From positions 3,276,001 through 3,340,000 of the forward strand of contig NZ_CP150290.1 of the NCBI RefSeq assembly GCF_038051995.1: a DNA stretch of 64,000 bases, in the 5' to 3' direction. The DNA comes from Paenibacillus sp. FSL H8-0537. GTDB lineage: Bacteria > Bacillota > Bacilli > Paenibacillales > Paenibacillaceae. How positions within the stretch are numbered: the stretch's first letter is position 1; every line of letters starts with the position of its first letter. A program made the position numbers and the translations under genes. The notes below the pieces were generated by a model, which was given only the letters and a program-made list of their open reading frames with translations, ran no database searches and had not been told where the DNA came from. Of the stretch, positions 8,836-15,986 are shown piece by piece.

Positions 8836-9600
8836 TTGAAATTCAGACCTTGTATAGATATGCATGATGGAAAAGTGAAGCAAATCGTTGGAGAGACGCT
8901 CAGTACGGACAAGCAGGCGGTCGTGGAAAATTTCGTTTCCAGCCATCACTCCGTTTATTATGCTGAGATGTTCAAGAAGGACGAGCTCGTTGGCGGACAT
9001 GTCATTATGCTGGGCGGCGGCAACGAAGAGGAAGCGGTTCGCGCGCTTCAGGCGTATCCGGGTGGCTTGCAAATTGGCGGGGGCATCCATGCAGGCAATG
9101 CGCAGCACTATCTCGGACAAGGCGCTTCGCATGTCATTGTGACCTCGTACATTTTCAGCAATGGACAGCTCAACCGAGACAACCTAGAAAGAATCGTCGC
9201 TGAGGTTGGCAAGGACAGATTAGTAATCGATTTGAGCTGCAAAGAGCGTGATGGCAAGTGGTATGTGGTGACGAACCAATGGACGCAGTTCAGTGATTTT
9301 GAAGTGAATGAGGCGAACATTCGGATGCTTGAGCAATTTTGTGATGAGTTTCTCATACATGCCGTTGATGTTGAAGGCAAGCAGAGCGGCATCCAGCAAA
9401 GCTTGGTGAAGGCGCTGGCAGAATGGGTTGCAATTCCTTGTACTTATGCGGGCGGCGCTCGTTCGCTGGCTGACTTAGAGCTGTTCAAGAGCCTCTCTGG
9501 CGGGAAGCTGGATATTACGATCGGCAGCGCATTGGATATTTACGGCGGCGCATTGCCTTACGAGCAGGTTGTTGCCTACTGCCAGAGCGATATAAGTTGA
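8836..9600 (+). CDS. HisA-family ProFAR isomerase of the eukaryotic (His6) type
   Basis: 254 residues starting at TTG 8836, six bases after GGAGGA (8824-8829). The isomerase converts ProFAR to PRFAR in histidine synthesis. The opening FRPCIDMHDGKVKQIVG, then LQIGGGI, VIVTSYIF, DRLVIDLSC, EFLIHAVDVEG, YAGGAR and ITIGSALDIYGG follow yeast and plant HisA closely, as I recall those sequences, rather than the usual bacterial pattern. The catalytic Asp in CIDMHDG is present, as is the second phosphate loop. No other his gene is nearby, so it is a stand-alone copy. It may be the cell's only HisA or a paralogue with another substrate. Confidence 0.85.
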   Translation: MKFRPCIDMHDGKVKQIVGETLSTDKQAVVENFVSSHHSVYYAEMFKKDELVGGHVIMLGGGNEEEAVRALQAYPGGLQIGGGIHAGNAQHYLGQGASHVIVTSYIFSNGQLNRDNLERIVAEVGKDRLVIDLSCKERDGKWYVVTNQWTQFSDFEVNEANIRMLEQFCDEFLIHAVDVEGKQSGIQQSLVKALAEWVAIPCTYAGGARSLADLELFKSLSGGKLDITIGSALDIYGGALPYEQVVAYCQSDIS

Positions 9601-9698
9601 ACGAAAGAAAGCAATGGGGCAGTGATGACCATCACCCTCATGCTAATCAATCGTCCAATTTATATAGCAAGCGATCAACGACAAGGGGGAGAATGAAA

Positions 9699-9977
9699 AT
9701 GTGCCGAAATATTAAGCCTTTGTTTAACTTTGACCCTCCAGCAACGGAATACGAAATTATGGCGGCTTCACTGCAATTTGTACGCAAAATATCCGGCTAT
9801 AACGCACCATCGAAAGCAAATGAGGAAGCTTTCCGCATCGCTGTTGCAGAAGTCGCGGCAGCAGCGGGAAAGCTAATGGATTCGCTTGTGACGAATGCCG
9901 AGCCGCGCAATCGCGAAATTGAAATAGAGCGTGCCCGTGCCAAATCAGCCAAACGTTTTGGCATAGGCAACGAATAG
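9699..9977 (+). CDS. DUF2277 family protein, about 92 aa
   Basis: The protein begins MCRNIKPLFNFDPPATEYEI and continues SLQFVRKISGYNAPSKANE, the hallmark of DUF2277, a small bacterial family of unknown function. I choose ATG 9699 because GGGGGA at 9685-9690 is 8 bp upstream; the ATG at 9693 is too close, and frame-compatible upstream starts lack this site. The CRNIK N-terminus is the conserved core, so no extra N-terminal residues are expected. A terminator follows at 9992. Confidence 0.85.
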   Translation: MCRNIKPLFNFDPPATEYEIMAASLQFVRKISGYNAPSKANEEAFRIAVAEVAAAAGKLMDSLVTNAEPRNREIEIERARAKSAKRFGIGNE

Positions 9978-9991
9978 AAGCATAAATCAGC

Positions 9992-10033
9992 AGGAGATGG
10001 GGGAATTGTGATTGTGCCTCTATCTCCTTTTTT
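9992..10033 (+). terminator. Terminator after the DUF2277 gene
   Basis: Stem AGGAGAT/ATCTCCT (9992-9998 with 10022-10028), which can be lengthened by G-rich/C-rich inner pairs, then a T-run. It overlaps the leader of the next small ORF. Confidence 0.65.
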
Positions 10034-10056
10034 GAAATTTAGGAGTGGATTCGCGT

Positions 10057-10257
10057 ATGAAATGGAAGGTTGTTGCTGATGGAAACCGTTATTTAGTTTG
10101 CCGTAAAACATGGCACTCGCCCGTATGGATGGGAATTGTAAAAAAAGACATTCGCAGTCTCACGATTAATAATCGCCCCTTTTCAGTTGAGGTGTTTGCC
10201 GACTGTTCGACGTCTCAGCTTGCGGAAAAATTGCTAAAGCTTGTGGAACGGCGTTAG
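10057..10257 (+). CDS. Small hypothetical protein, 66 aa
   Basis: Not recognised. ATG 10057 is 11 bp after AGGAG (10041-10045); a GTG at 10045 overlaps that site and is less likely. The product, starting MKWKVVADGNRYLVCRKT and ending KLLKLVERR, is basic with a beta-strand-rich first half and a helical end. Codon use looks like that of its neighbours. It lies between a terminator and the M29 aminopeptidase gene. Confidence 0.55.
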   Translation: MKWKVVADGNRYLVCRKTWHSPVWMGIVKKDIRSLTINNRPFSVEVFADCSTSQLAEKLLKLVERR

Positions 10258-10367
10258 ATTAGCCGCATTTGAGATCAGCTGTAAAGAGGATTATAATGAA
10301 AGTAAGTTCGCGATTGTTTTACAAATGTGCGGTACACATTATCCTAATGAAATGGGGGATTTTACAT

Positions 10368-11600
10368 ATGAATCCAACACAGCAGCAATTAGAAAATTAT
10401 GCGGCATTGGCCGTTAGAACAGGCGTCAATGTCCAAAAAGGACAGACGGTCGTTCTCATGACTCCGATAGCAGCGGCACCGCTGGCACGTTTGATTGCCG
10501 CCAAGGCTTATGAAGCGGGAGCCAAGCATGTGCAAGTGGAGTATAACGATGAGGAGCTTACTCGCATTAAGTACAAAATGGCGCCGGAAGAGGCTTTTGG
10601 CGAATATCCAATGTGGCGTGCTCAGGCATGGGAAGGGTATGTCGAGCAAGGAGCAGCGTTTATCACCATTTATTCGCCGAACCCAGAGCTTCTGAATGGT
10701 GTGGATTCCAATCGGGTTGCGACAGCAACGAAAGCCGCTTCGACTGCGCTCAGCGGTTATCGCGCTGCGCTGATGAATCATTCGAACGCATGGACGCTCA
10801 TATCTTACGCGACTCCTGAGTGGGCAGCTAAGGTATTTCCGGATGTATCCCCAGAGGAAGCGGTGAAGAAGCTATGGGAGAGAATTATTGAGGCGACACG
10901 CATCGGTTTGGAAAATCCGATTCAAGCTTGGAGCGAGCATAATGCCAAGCTGCTGCAAGTGGTTGAGCTGCTTAATGGCAAGCGTTATCGTCAGCTTCGC
11001 TATCAGGCGCCGGGTACGGACTTAACAATAGATTTGCCAGAAGGCCACATCTGGCTGGGCGGGGCTAAGGCAAATGCCAAAGGTGTGCTGTTCAATCCGA
11101 ATATGCCGACTGAGGAAGTATTTACGATGCCGCATAAGGATGGCGTAAATGGCACGGTTCGCAGCACAAAGCCGCTTAATTACAATGGACAGGTTATCGA
11201 CGGTTTTTCCTTAACGTTTAAGGCTGGAAAGGTGACGGAGTATTCGGCTGAACAGGGCTACGAAGCGTTATCGCATTTGGTGGGAACGGATGAAGGAGCA
11301 GCGAAGCTCGGCGAAGTTGCACTCGTGCCACACAACTCGCCGATTTCCAACTCGAATGTCATTTTCTTTAATACCCTGTATGATGAAAATGCTTCCTGCC
11401 ATTTGGCGTTGGGGCAGGCTTATCCGGTCAATCTGGCCGGCGGTACGTCCATGTCGCCTGAGGAGCTGCTTGCACATGGGGCGAATCGAAGTCTTGTGCA
11501 TGAGGATTTTATGATCGGATCGGCTGAGATGAACATTGACGGCATCACGCAGGACGGATCAGCGGAGCCTATTTTCCGTGATGGAAACTGGGCAATCTAA
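10368..11600 (+). CDS. M29 family aminopeptidase (AmpS/AmpT type)
   Basis: 410 residues, the normal length for this family of cytoplasmic two-metal exopeptidases that remove N-terminal residues. The start ATG 10368 follows GGGGGA at 10354-10359; the longer frame from 10269 has no ribosome binding site and would add unconserved sequence. The conserved C-terminal half is present, with the likely metal ligands in PTEEVFTMP, LGEVALVP, ENASCHLALG, SLVHEDFMIG and the final DIxxI-type end. The N-terminal MNPTQQQLENYAALAVRTG is also typical. A terminator follows immediately, so it is a single-gene unit or the end of one. Confidence 0.93.
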   Translation: MNPTQQQLENYAALAVRTGVNVQKGQTVVLMTPIAAAPLARLIAAKAYEAGAKHVQVEYNDEELTRIKYKMAPEEAFGEYPMWRAQAWEGYVEQGAAFITIYSPNPELLNGVDSNRVATATKAASTALSGYRAALMNHSNAWTLISYATPEWAAKVFPDVSPEEAVKKLWERIIEATRIGLENPIQAWSEHNAKLLQVVELLNGKRYRQLRYQAPGTDLTIDLPEGHIWLGGAKANAKGVLFNPNMPTEEVFTMPHKDGVNGTVRSTKPLNYNGQVIDGFSLTFKAGKVTEYSAEQGYEALSHLVGTDEGAAKLGEVALVPHNSPISNSNVIFFNTLYDENASCHLALGQAYPVNLAGGTSMSPEELLAHGANRSLVHEDFMIGSAEMNIDGITQDGSAEPIFRDGNWAI

Positions 11601-11620
11601 ATATTCAATATTCTAAAGCA

Positions 11621-11654
11621 AAAAGGAGCGGCCCCGATGCGGGTCGCTCCTTTT
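11621..11654 (+). terminator. Terminator after the M29 aminopeptidase gene
   Basis: Stem AAAAGGAGCG/CGCTCCTTTT with an inner CCC/GGG pairing. The 3' arm supplies the T-run. Because both arms carry A/T tails it could act on both strands. Confidence 0.88.
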
Positions 11655-11681
11655 GTATTGAACGATAGACTATTTAGAAAT

Positions 11682-11740
11682 TTATATAGTTGCCGACCAC
11701 ATATTATTATGATATATTTATGTGGTCGGCAACTATATAA
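11682..11740 (+). promoter_or_regulatory. Perfect 22-bp inverted repeat enclosing the promoter of the Old Yellow Enzyme gene
   Basis: Left arm 11682-11703 and right arm 11719-11740 are exact reverse complements (core GTTGCCGACCACAT), separated by 15 bp. A promoter is embedded: minus 35 TTGCCG at 11690-11695, 17-bp spacer, minus 10 TATATT at 11713-11718, putting transcription start in the right arm. A repressor on either arm would block polymerase. The MarR-family gene at 13008 is the obvious candidate regulator. The mRNA copy could also form a hairpin just before the ribosome binding site AAAGGGG. Confidence 0.8.
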
Positions 11741-11758
11741 AGTAAAGGGGCTTTAAAA

Positions 11759-12817
11759 ATGACAAAGTTATGGAATACTATAAAAGTCGGAAACGTAATC
11801 CTGCAGCATCGCCTGGCCTTAGCTCCCATGACTAGATCCCGTGCACTTCACGACGGGACACCGGGAGAACTTAGTGCGCTATATTATGCGCAACGCGCTT
11901 CACTGGGCCTGCTCATCAGTGAAGGTACGCAGCCTTCAGAGGATGGCCAAGGTTATTTGTATACACCGGGTATCTATACCGCTGCACATATTGCAGGCTG
12001 GAAGAAGATAGCCGATGAAGTTCACCAAGCTGGCGGATATTTAGTCATCCAATTAATGCATGTGGGGCGCATGTCGCATTCGGAAAATACGCCACATCAT
12101 CGCCAGCCGGTTGCACCGTCTGCCATTGCACCCAAGGCACAGATGTTTACTGCAACCGGAATGCAGGATATTCCCGTTCCGCGCGAGTTAAGCCTTGAAG
12201 ATGTCAAGGCGACCGTTGAAGATTTCCGCAAGGCAGCCGCAGCCGCCATTCAGGCTGGAGCGGATGGTGTGGAGATTCATGGGGCAAACGGTTATTTGAT
12301 TCATCAATTTATTTCAGAGAATGCAAATGTACGAACAGACCAGTATGGTGGATCGATTGAAAATCGCACACGTTTTGCCATTGAAGTAGCAACAGCCGTA
12401 GCAGAAGAAATTGGAGCTGAGCGTACAGGCTTCCGTATCTCTCCTGGAGTTCCACTGGGAGACCTTGTTGAGGGCAATAAAGGGCCGGAAGTATACAAAT
12501 ACTTGATTTCAGAACTTGCCAAACTTAACCTGGCTTATCTTCATGTCTTGCATAGCGGCAATGAAGAGACGCTTCGTGAAATTCGCTCAGCTTGGCCGAC
12601 TGTGCTCATGGTTAATCGTCCGAGCCGCCCTCTGGAGGAACTAAGCCGAGACGTTGATGCAGGAGTTGCAGATATCGTATCGGTAGGCACTTGGGCGCTT
12701 GCCAATCCTGACTTTGTGGAACGTTTGAAAGCAGGCGGTCCGCTGAACGAAGCTGATCCGTCCACCTTTTATGGTGGTGACCAACGCGGCTACACGGATT
12801 ACCCTGCAATGAATTGA
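11759..12817 (+). CDS. NADH:flavin oxidoreductase, Old Yellow Enzyme family (alkene reductase, NemA-like)
   Basis: 352-residue TIM-barrel FMN enzyme that uses NAD(P)H to reduce activated C=C bonds, nitro compounds or quinones. Visible signatures are LAPMTRSRA near the FMN, the substrate-binding HGANGYL pair (His and Asn), FISENANVRTDQYGGSIENR, and GTWALANPDFVERL near the phosphate site. This is the classical OYE/NemA pattern, not the YqjM type. It stands alone behind a regulated promoter (11682-11740), with a MarR regulator 190 bp downstream. The pair fits an electrophile or quinone detoxification switch such as NemR-NemA; the inducer is not known. Confidence 0.92.
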   Translation: MTKLWNTIKVGNVILQHRLALAPMTRSRALHDGTPGELSALYYAQRASLGLLISEGTQPSEDGQGYLYTPGIYTAAHIAGWKKIADEVHQAGGYLVIQLMHVGRMSHSENTPHHRQPVAPSAIAPKAQMFTATGMQDIPVPRELSLEDVKATVEDFRKAAAAAIQAGADGVEIHGANGYLIHQFISENANVRTDQYGGSIENRTRFAIEVATAVAEEIGAERTGFRISPGVPLGDLVEGNKGPEVYKYLISELAKLNLAYLHVLHSGNEETLREIRSAWPTVLMVNRPSRPLEELSRDVDAGVADIVSVGTWALANPDFVERLKAGGPLNEADPSTFYGGDQRGYTDYPAMN

Positions 12818-13007
12818 ATTCAGATCTAAATGGATGTGCATTGCTTGCGCCATTTCATAAGTGACGGGCTATGGTGTGGCTTGAACTTTTTTTATCGTCA
12901 AATAAAGCCAAAAAGAGACCATGTTAAGCAACTGCATCTTTACAATCGAGGGGTTATCCACTACCCTTGAATAATCAGTAAAGCAACTGCAGGAGGTTAA
13001 GTTAAAC

Positions 13008-13490
13008 ATGGATGGGATAGAGAATGGTTTATCCGAAGGATTGCCCAAAGAAGAAATGCAAGCGATTCAACGGTTCCCAATAAATTTTGCTATCTTTTCC
13101 CTAGCCAGGTCCCATCGGGGTTTGGCTGCACACTTACTACGCGACATAGGCTTGTACGCTGGCCAGGAAATTATGCTTATGCAGTTAGGGGAGCAAGATG
13201 AGCAATCGCAACAAAGTCTGGGCTTCACAATGCGACTGGACCATTCGACAGTGGCCAAATCGGTTCGACGCCTGGAGGATGCGGGATTGGTCACTCGTTC
13301 ACGCTCGCCAAAGGACGGGCGTGTTACGCTTGTAAAACTAACAGAAGTGGGCCGCGAGCTTGTAGCGAAGTCCACCGCCGTTTGGACAGAAATGGAAAGG
13401 ATAACGTCGAAAGGGCTTTCGGAGCAAGAAAAAGAGCTGTTAATCTCTTTATCGCAAAAGATTTCAGCTAACATGGAAAGTAAAATATAA
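13008..13490 (+). CDS. MarR family transcriptional regulator
   Basis: 160 residues with a MarR winged helix-turn-helix: LGFTMRLDHSTVAKSVRRLE as recognition-helix region, then wing residues SRSPKDGRVTLVKLTEVGRE. It has no Cys in the DNA-binding core, so it is unlikely to be a simple thiol-switch like OhrR. ATG 13008 follows CAGGAGGTTAA. It follows the OYE gene and probably controls it through the inverted repeat at 11682-11740; this pairing is inferred from position only. The 190-bp gap upstream contains a repeated AAGCAACTGCA word but no clear terminator. Confidence 0.9.
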   Translation: MDGIENGLSEGLPKEEMQAIQRFPINFAIFSLARSHRGLAAHLLRDIGLYAGQEIMLMQLGEQDEQSQQSLGFTMRLDHSTVAKSVRRLEDAGLVTRSRSPKDGRVTLVKLTEVGRELVAKSTAVWTEMERITSKGLSEQEKELLISLSQKISANMESKI

Positions 13491-13854
13491 TGCCGTCATG
13501 ACGCAGATCCGGAATTCCCTATCGTGCTGCATTTCTCGCAATGAAGTCAGCGATCGTGTACGGCAAATTTTAGCCAAGAAATAGAGATTTAGGAGATTGT
13601 TGCATTAAAAAGAGCATGCTCGATACGGAGCATGCTCTTTTTAATTGCTTAGTTACGTTCAATATGCTTGTAGATTGCTTCATCTTTTGACTTGACTTGT
13701 TCTCTCCATATAGTTCGTTTAGATGCTCGATATGAGACATTCCCCATGCATTCATTGCCTGCAATTGCGAGGTGAGCATTTTTTTAGTGATGTCAGGAAA
13801 TGTTAGGATAGTTCTAGTATTTCAATGATAGATAACATAACGCAAAATTCGTCA
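13491..13854. other. Intergenic region with one terminator and a possible gene remnant
   Basis: Apart from the terminator at 13607-13642 there is no convincing gene. On the minus strand, 13647-13779 reads as protein-like in two frames: one begins MLTSQLQAMNAWGMSHIEHL, and the other ends with SKDEAIYKHIERN and a stop just before the terminator. This could be a frameshifted gene end. No Shine-Dalgarno sequence precedes the ATG at 13779. Confidence 0.4.
13607..13642. terminator. Bidirectional terminator
   Basis: Perfect stem AAAAAGAGCATGCTC/GAGCATGCTCTTTTT (15 bp) with a 6-nt loop. Its A and T tails suit both the plus-strand MarR gene and the minus-strand remnant. Confidence 0.88.
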
Positions 13855-13883
13855 TTGACAGTAGAAAAGGGCGGTGCTATTAT
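13855..13883 (+). promoter_or_regulatory. Promoter of the riboswitch-controlled operon
   Basis: Consensus minus 35 TTGACA (13855-13860), 17-bp spacer and TATTAT (13878-13883). Start would be near 13890, with a 6-bp leader hairpin TGTTAG/CTAACA before the aptamer. Confidence 0.8.
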
Positions 13884-13934
13884 AATTAAAACCTATAATG
13901 TTAGATAAACTAACATTAAATCATAAAAGCATTG

Positions 13935-14006
13935 CTCTTGTATAAGCCCATTAATAAGGAATGGGCGTTTCTACAGGCAACCGAGAATTGCCCCAGGCTA
14001 CAAGAG
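13935..14006 (+). ncRNA. Purine-type riboswitch aptamer with atypical J3/1 (guanine-class variant)
   Basis: P1 is CTCTTGTA/TACAAGAG (13935-13942, 13999-14006). P2 is GCCCATT/AATGGGC with loop AATAAGG, and J2/3 contains the hallmark TTTCTAC. P3 is GGCAA/TTGCC with loop CCGAGAA. The GG of L2 and CC of L3 can form the usual kissing contact. The base before the P1 3' strand is C, as in guanine rather than adenine sensors. Unlike the family consensus (short J3/1 ending GACTA), about six nucleotides CCAGGC separate P3 from P1, and P3 is short. This suggests a variant ligand pocket. Confidence 0.82.
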
Positions 14007-14098
14007 ACTGAAAGCGACTAATTTTTCCTGTTTTGCAGTGCCCTAGGGCTGATTGCAGCAGGGAAATGAAGCTGAAGTCTCTTAAGTCTGGGGTTTTT
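13991..14098 (+). terminator. Riboswitch expression platform: conditional terminator (predicted ON switch)
   Basis: The 5' arm CCCCAGGCTACAAGAGACT (13991-14009) is the 3' side of the aptamer itself (end of P3, J3/1 and P1). It pairs with AGTCTCTTAAGTCTGGGG (14076-14093) in 9 plus 8 base pairs around a tiny internal loop, and is followed by TTTTT. A separate stem-loop (CCTG...CAGG) fills the loop. Ligand-stabilised P1 and P3 would hold the 5' arm and prevent termination, so ligand should turn the operon on. Confidence 0.8.
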
Positions 14099-14127
14099 AA
14101 TTAGAGAAATTTAAGGGAGAGAAGCGC

Positions 14128-14688
14128 ATGAGCCTCACAAGCACCAGACTGTCCGATTCCATTGCTAATGCCAGAACGGTCAAAATTCAGAAAACGAAGG
14201 ATACCTTTTATGACTTCAAACTTTATCCGTTCGGCGAGCGGGGAACGTATATTGCACCGGAGCTTATAAATGAAATTACCGATAATTTGGCGGTGAGCAT
14301 TCAGGAGCATTTTCAGGATTACGATTATATCGTATCGCCAGAGCCCGGAGGTCACACATGGGGGATGCTTGCGGCGTATAAGCTCCTGAAGCCGATTAAC
14401 ATTTTAAGGCTGAGCACGGATTTATATAAAGATATTCATCTGGAGGCCAAGCGCGAAACGGCGTACAACGAAAATCGCATTTGCTTTGACGGCTTTCAGG
14501 CAGGCGACCATGTTCTGCTCGTTGATGATGTAATCAGCTCCGGTGCAACGATTCGCTCGATTGCTGCCCAAATGGAAGCGATGGGCGTCAAGCTCGTCGG
14601 CGTGCAGGCGATTATAGCCAAAGGTGAGCATTACCGCAAGCTGGAGGAAGACTTGAACGTTCCGGTACGCATTCTTAGCCAAGTTTAA
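14128..14688 (+). CDS. Purine phosphoribosyltransferase-like protein
   Basis: 186 residues. The PRPP-binding loop is VLLVDDVISSGAT (129-141), and an upstream pyrophosphate-loop region reads IVSPEPGGHTWGM (68-80). Enzymes of this fold transfer phosphoribose from PRPP to a purine base. The layout is closer to Apt or archaeal-type hypoxanthine/guanine PRTases than to Bacillus Xpt. ATG 14128 follows AAGGGAGAG. The riboswitch upstream senses a purine, which supports a purine substrate. It is followed 77 bp later by the Rieske oxygenase gene, with no terminator between, so the two are probably one transcript. Confidence 0.87.
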   Translation: MSLTSTRLSDSIANARTVKIQKTKDTFYDFKLYPFGERGTYIAPELINEITDNLAVSIQEHFQDYDYIVSPEPGGHTWGMLAAYKLLKPINILRLSTDLYKDIHLEAKRETAYNENRICFDGFQAGDHVLLVDDVISSGATIRSIAAQMEAMGVKLVGVQAIIAKGEHYRKLEEDLNVPVRILSQV

Positions 14689-14765
14689 TTGGAACGCGCG
14701 GTATAAACAGGCAGCCCATACACGCTATAGTCAAAGCGGTTAATTACGATAAAGAGGTGGACAAT

Positions 14766-15830
14766 ATGACAATTATGGAGCAAAACACGAAGGCGGCAGC
14801 TAAAAAAAGAGAAGAAAGCGATTTGCCGCGGAATTGTACCTTTTCCTCTGAGGATTGGCATGTATTGGCGCAATATTGGTATCCGATCGCGATTGCAAAC
14901 GAGATTGCAGATAAGCCGGTTGCGGTAACTCTGCTTGATATGAAGCTCGTCTGTTACCGCAGCAGCGACCGGGTTGTCGTCGCCCGTGACCTTTGCTTTC
15001 ACCGCGGAGCCCCGCTAAGCAAGGGCTGGATTGAAAATGGCGAAATCGTGTGTCCGTATCATGGTTTCCGCTACAATTGCGAAGGCAAATGCACGGCGGT
15101 GCCCGCGCATCCCAATTCGCGTATCTCTCCTAAACTAAAGCTCATCACATATCCGGCTGTAGAGCGTTATGGCTTGATTTGGACGTCGCTGATGTCCTTG
15201 GAGGAAAATATTCCGGCATTCCCCCGCTGGGATGATCCCGATTATCTGAATATTTTGCCGCCGAGCTTTGATATTGCCGGCTCTGCTGGACGCCAAATGG
15301 AAGGTTTCCTGGATGTGTCGCATTTCGCTTATGTGCATACGGAAACGTTCGGCGACCGCAACAACACCGAGGTGCCGCAATATAAGGTGAAGCGGGAAGG
15401 GCAGGAGCTGCTTGCGGAATATTGGAGCACCGTCAGCAACTATGGCAAGGGACAGGATAACCCGGCTCCTGATGACTTTATGTGGCTGCGTGAATTCCGT
15501 GTATTTCCGCCGTTCGCTGCATCGCTCACCGTATATTTTCCAGATGAGGGGAAATTAAATATTTTAAACTGCGCATCTCCGGTATCGGCCCGATATACAA
15601 GGCTTTTCTGCCCAATATCGCGTAATTTTGATAAAACTGCTCCGATTCAAGATACGATTGATTTTAACCTAAAGGTGTTCCAAGAGGATGCCGAAATGGT
15701 CGAAGCACAGACACCGGAGGATTTGCCGCTCGATCTACAGGCTGAAGCACATATTCCGGCAGACCGGACCTCGATTGCTTACCGCCAGCTGTTGACCGAG
15801 CTGGGTCTTGGCAAAAACTACACGTCCTAA
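14766..15830 (+). CDS. Rieske [2Fe-2S] non-heme iron oxygenase (terminal oxygenase alpha subunit)
   Basis: 354 residues. The Rieske cluster ligands are Cys77, His79, Cys96 and His99 (CFH then CPYH). The mononuclear iron ligands fit Asp183-x2-His186-x4-His191 in FLDVSHFAYVH. ATG 14766 has AGAGGTGG just upstream; a GTG at 14757 overlaps that site. The single-subunit layout resembles demethylating and monooxygenating Rieske enzymes such as VanA or the caffeine demethylases. No ferredoxin or reductase partner lies nearby, so it must use one encoded elsewhere. Co-transcription with a purine PRTase behind a purine riboswitch suggests a purine-like substrate; this is inference. A terminator follows at 15869. 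Confidence 0.9.
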   Translation: MTIMEQNTKAAAKKREESDLPRNCTFSSEDWHVLAQYWYPIAIANEIADKPVAVTLLDMKLVCYRSSDRVVVARDLCFHRGAPLSKGWIENGEIVCPYHGFRYNCEGKCTAVPAHPNSRISPKLKLITYPAVERYGLIWTSLMSLEENIPAFPRWDDPDYLNILPPSFDIAGSAGRQMEGFLDVSHFAYVHTETFGDRNNTEVPQYKVKREGQELLAEYWSTVSNYGKGQDNPAPDDFMWLREFRVFPPFAASLTVYFPDEGKLNILNCASPVSARYTRLFCPISRNFDKTAPIQDTIDFNLKVFQEDAEMVEAQTPEDLPLDLQAEAHIPADRTSIAYRQLLTELGLGKNYTS

Positions 15831-15868
15831 TACCTTTATATAATAAGATTTGTTATCGAGTAGGAAAC

Positions 15869-15898
15869 AAGAGGCTGGCCATCTGGGCCGGCTCTTTT
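15869..15898 (+). terminator. Terminator after the Rieske oxygenase gene
   Basis: Stem AAGAG, a one-base bulge, CTGGCC, loop, GGCCGG, CTCTT, then TT. It ends the riboswitch operon before the MFS gene. Confidence 0.78.
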
Positions 15899-15986
15899 CC
15901 TGTTTTATGGCGAGTTCATTTGCAATTGTGCTTTTTTGAGCCAGAAAGCAGATTTTCTGCTGCTGCTAATGATAAAGTAATAGAGA

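Noticed and set aside
12923..12990. Direct repeat AAGCAACTGCA upstream of the MarR gene
   Set aside because: Only 11 bp and two copies, with no palindromic character or promoter overlap. The OYE inverted repeat is a better operator candidate.
13570..13779. Minus-strand ORF of 69 codons
   Set aside because: It reads through the terminator at 13607-13642 and has no ribosome binding site. Only a possible remnant is noted.
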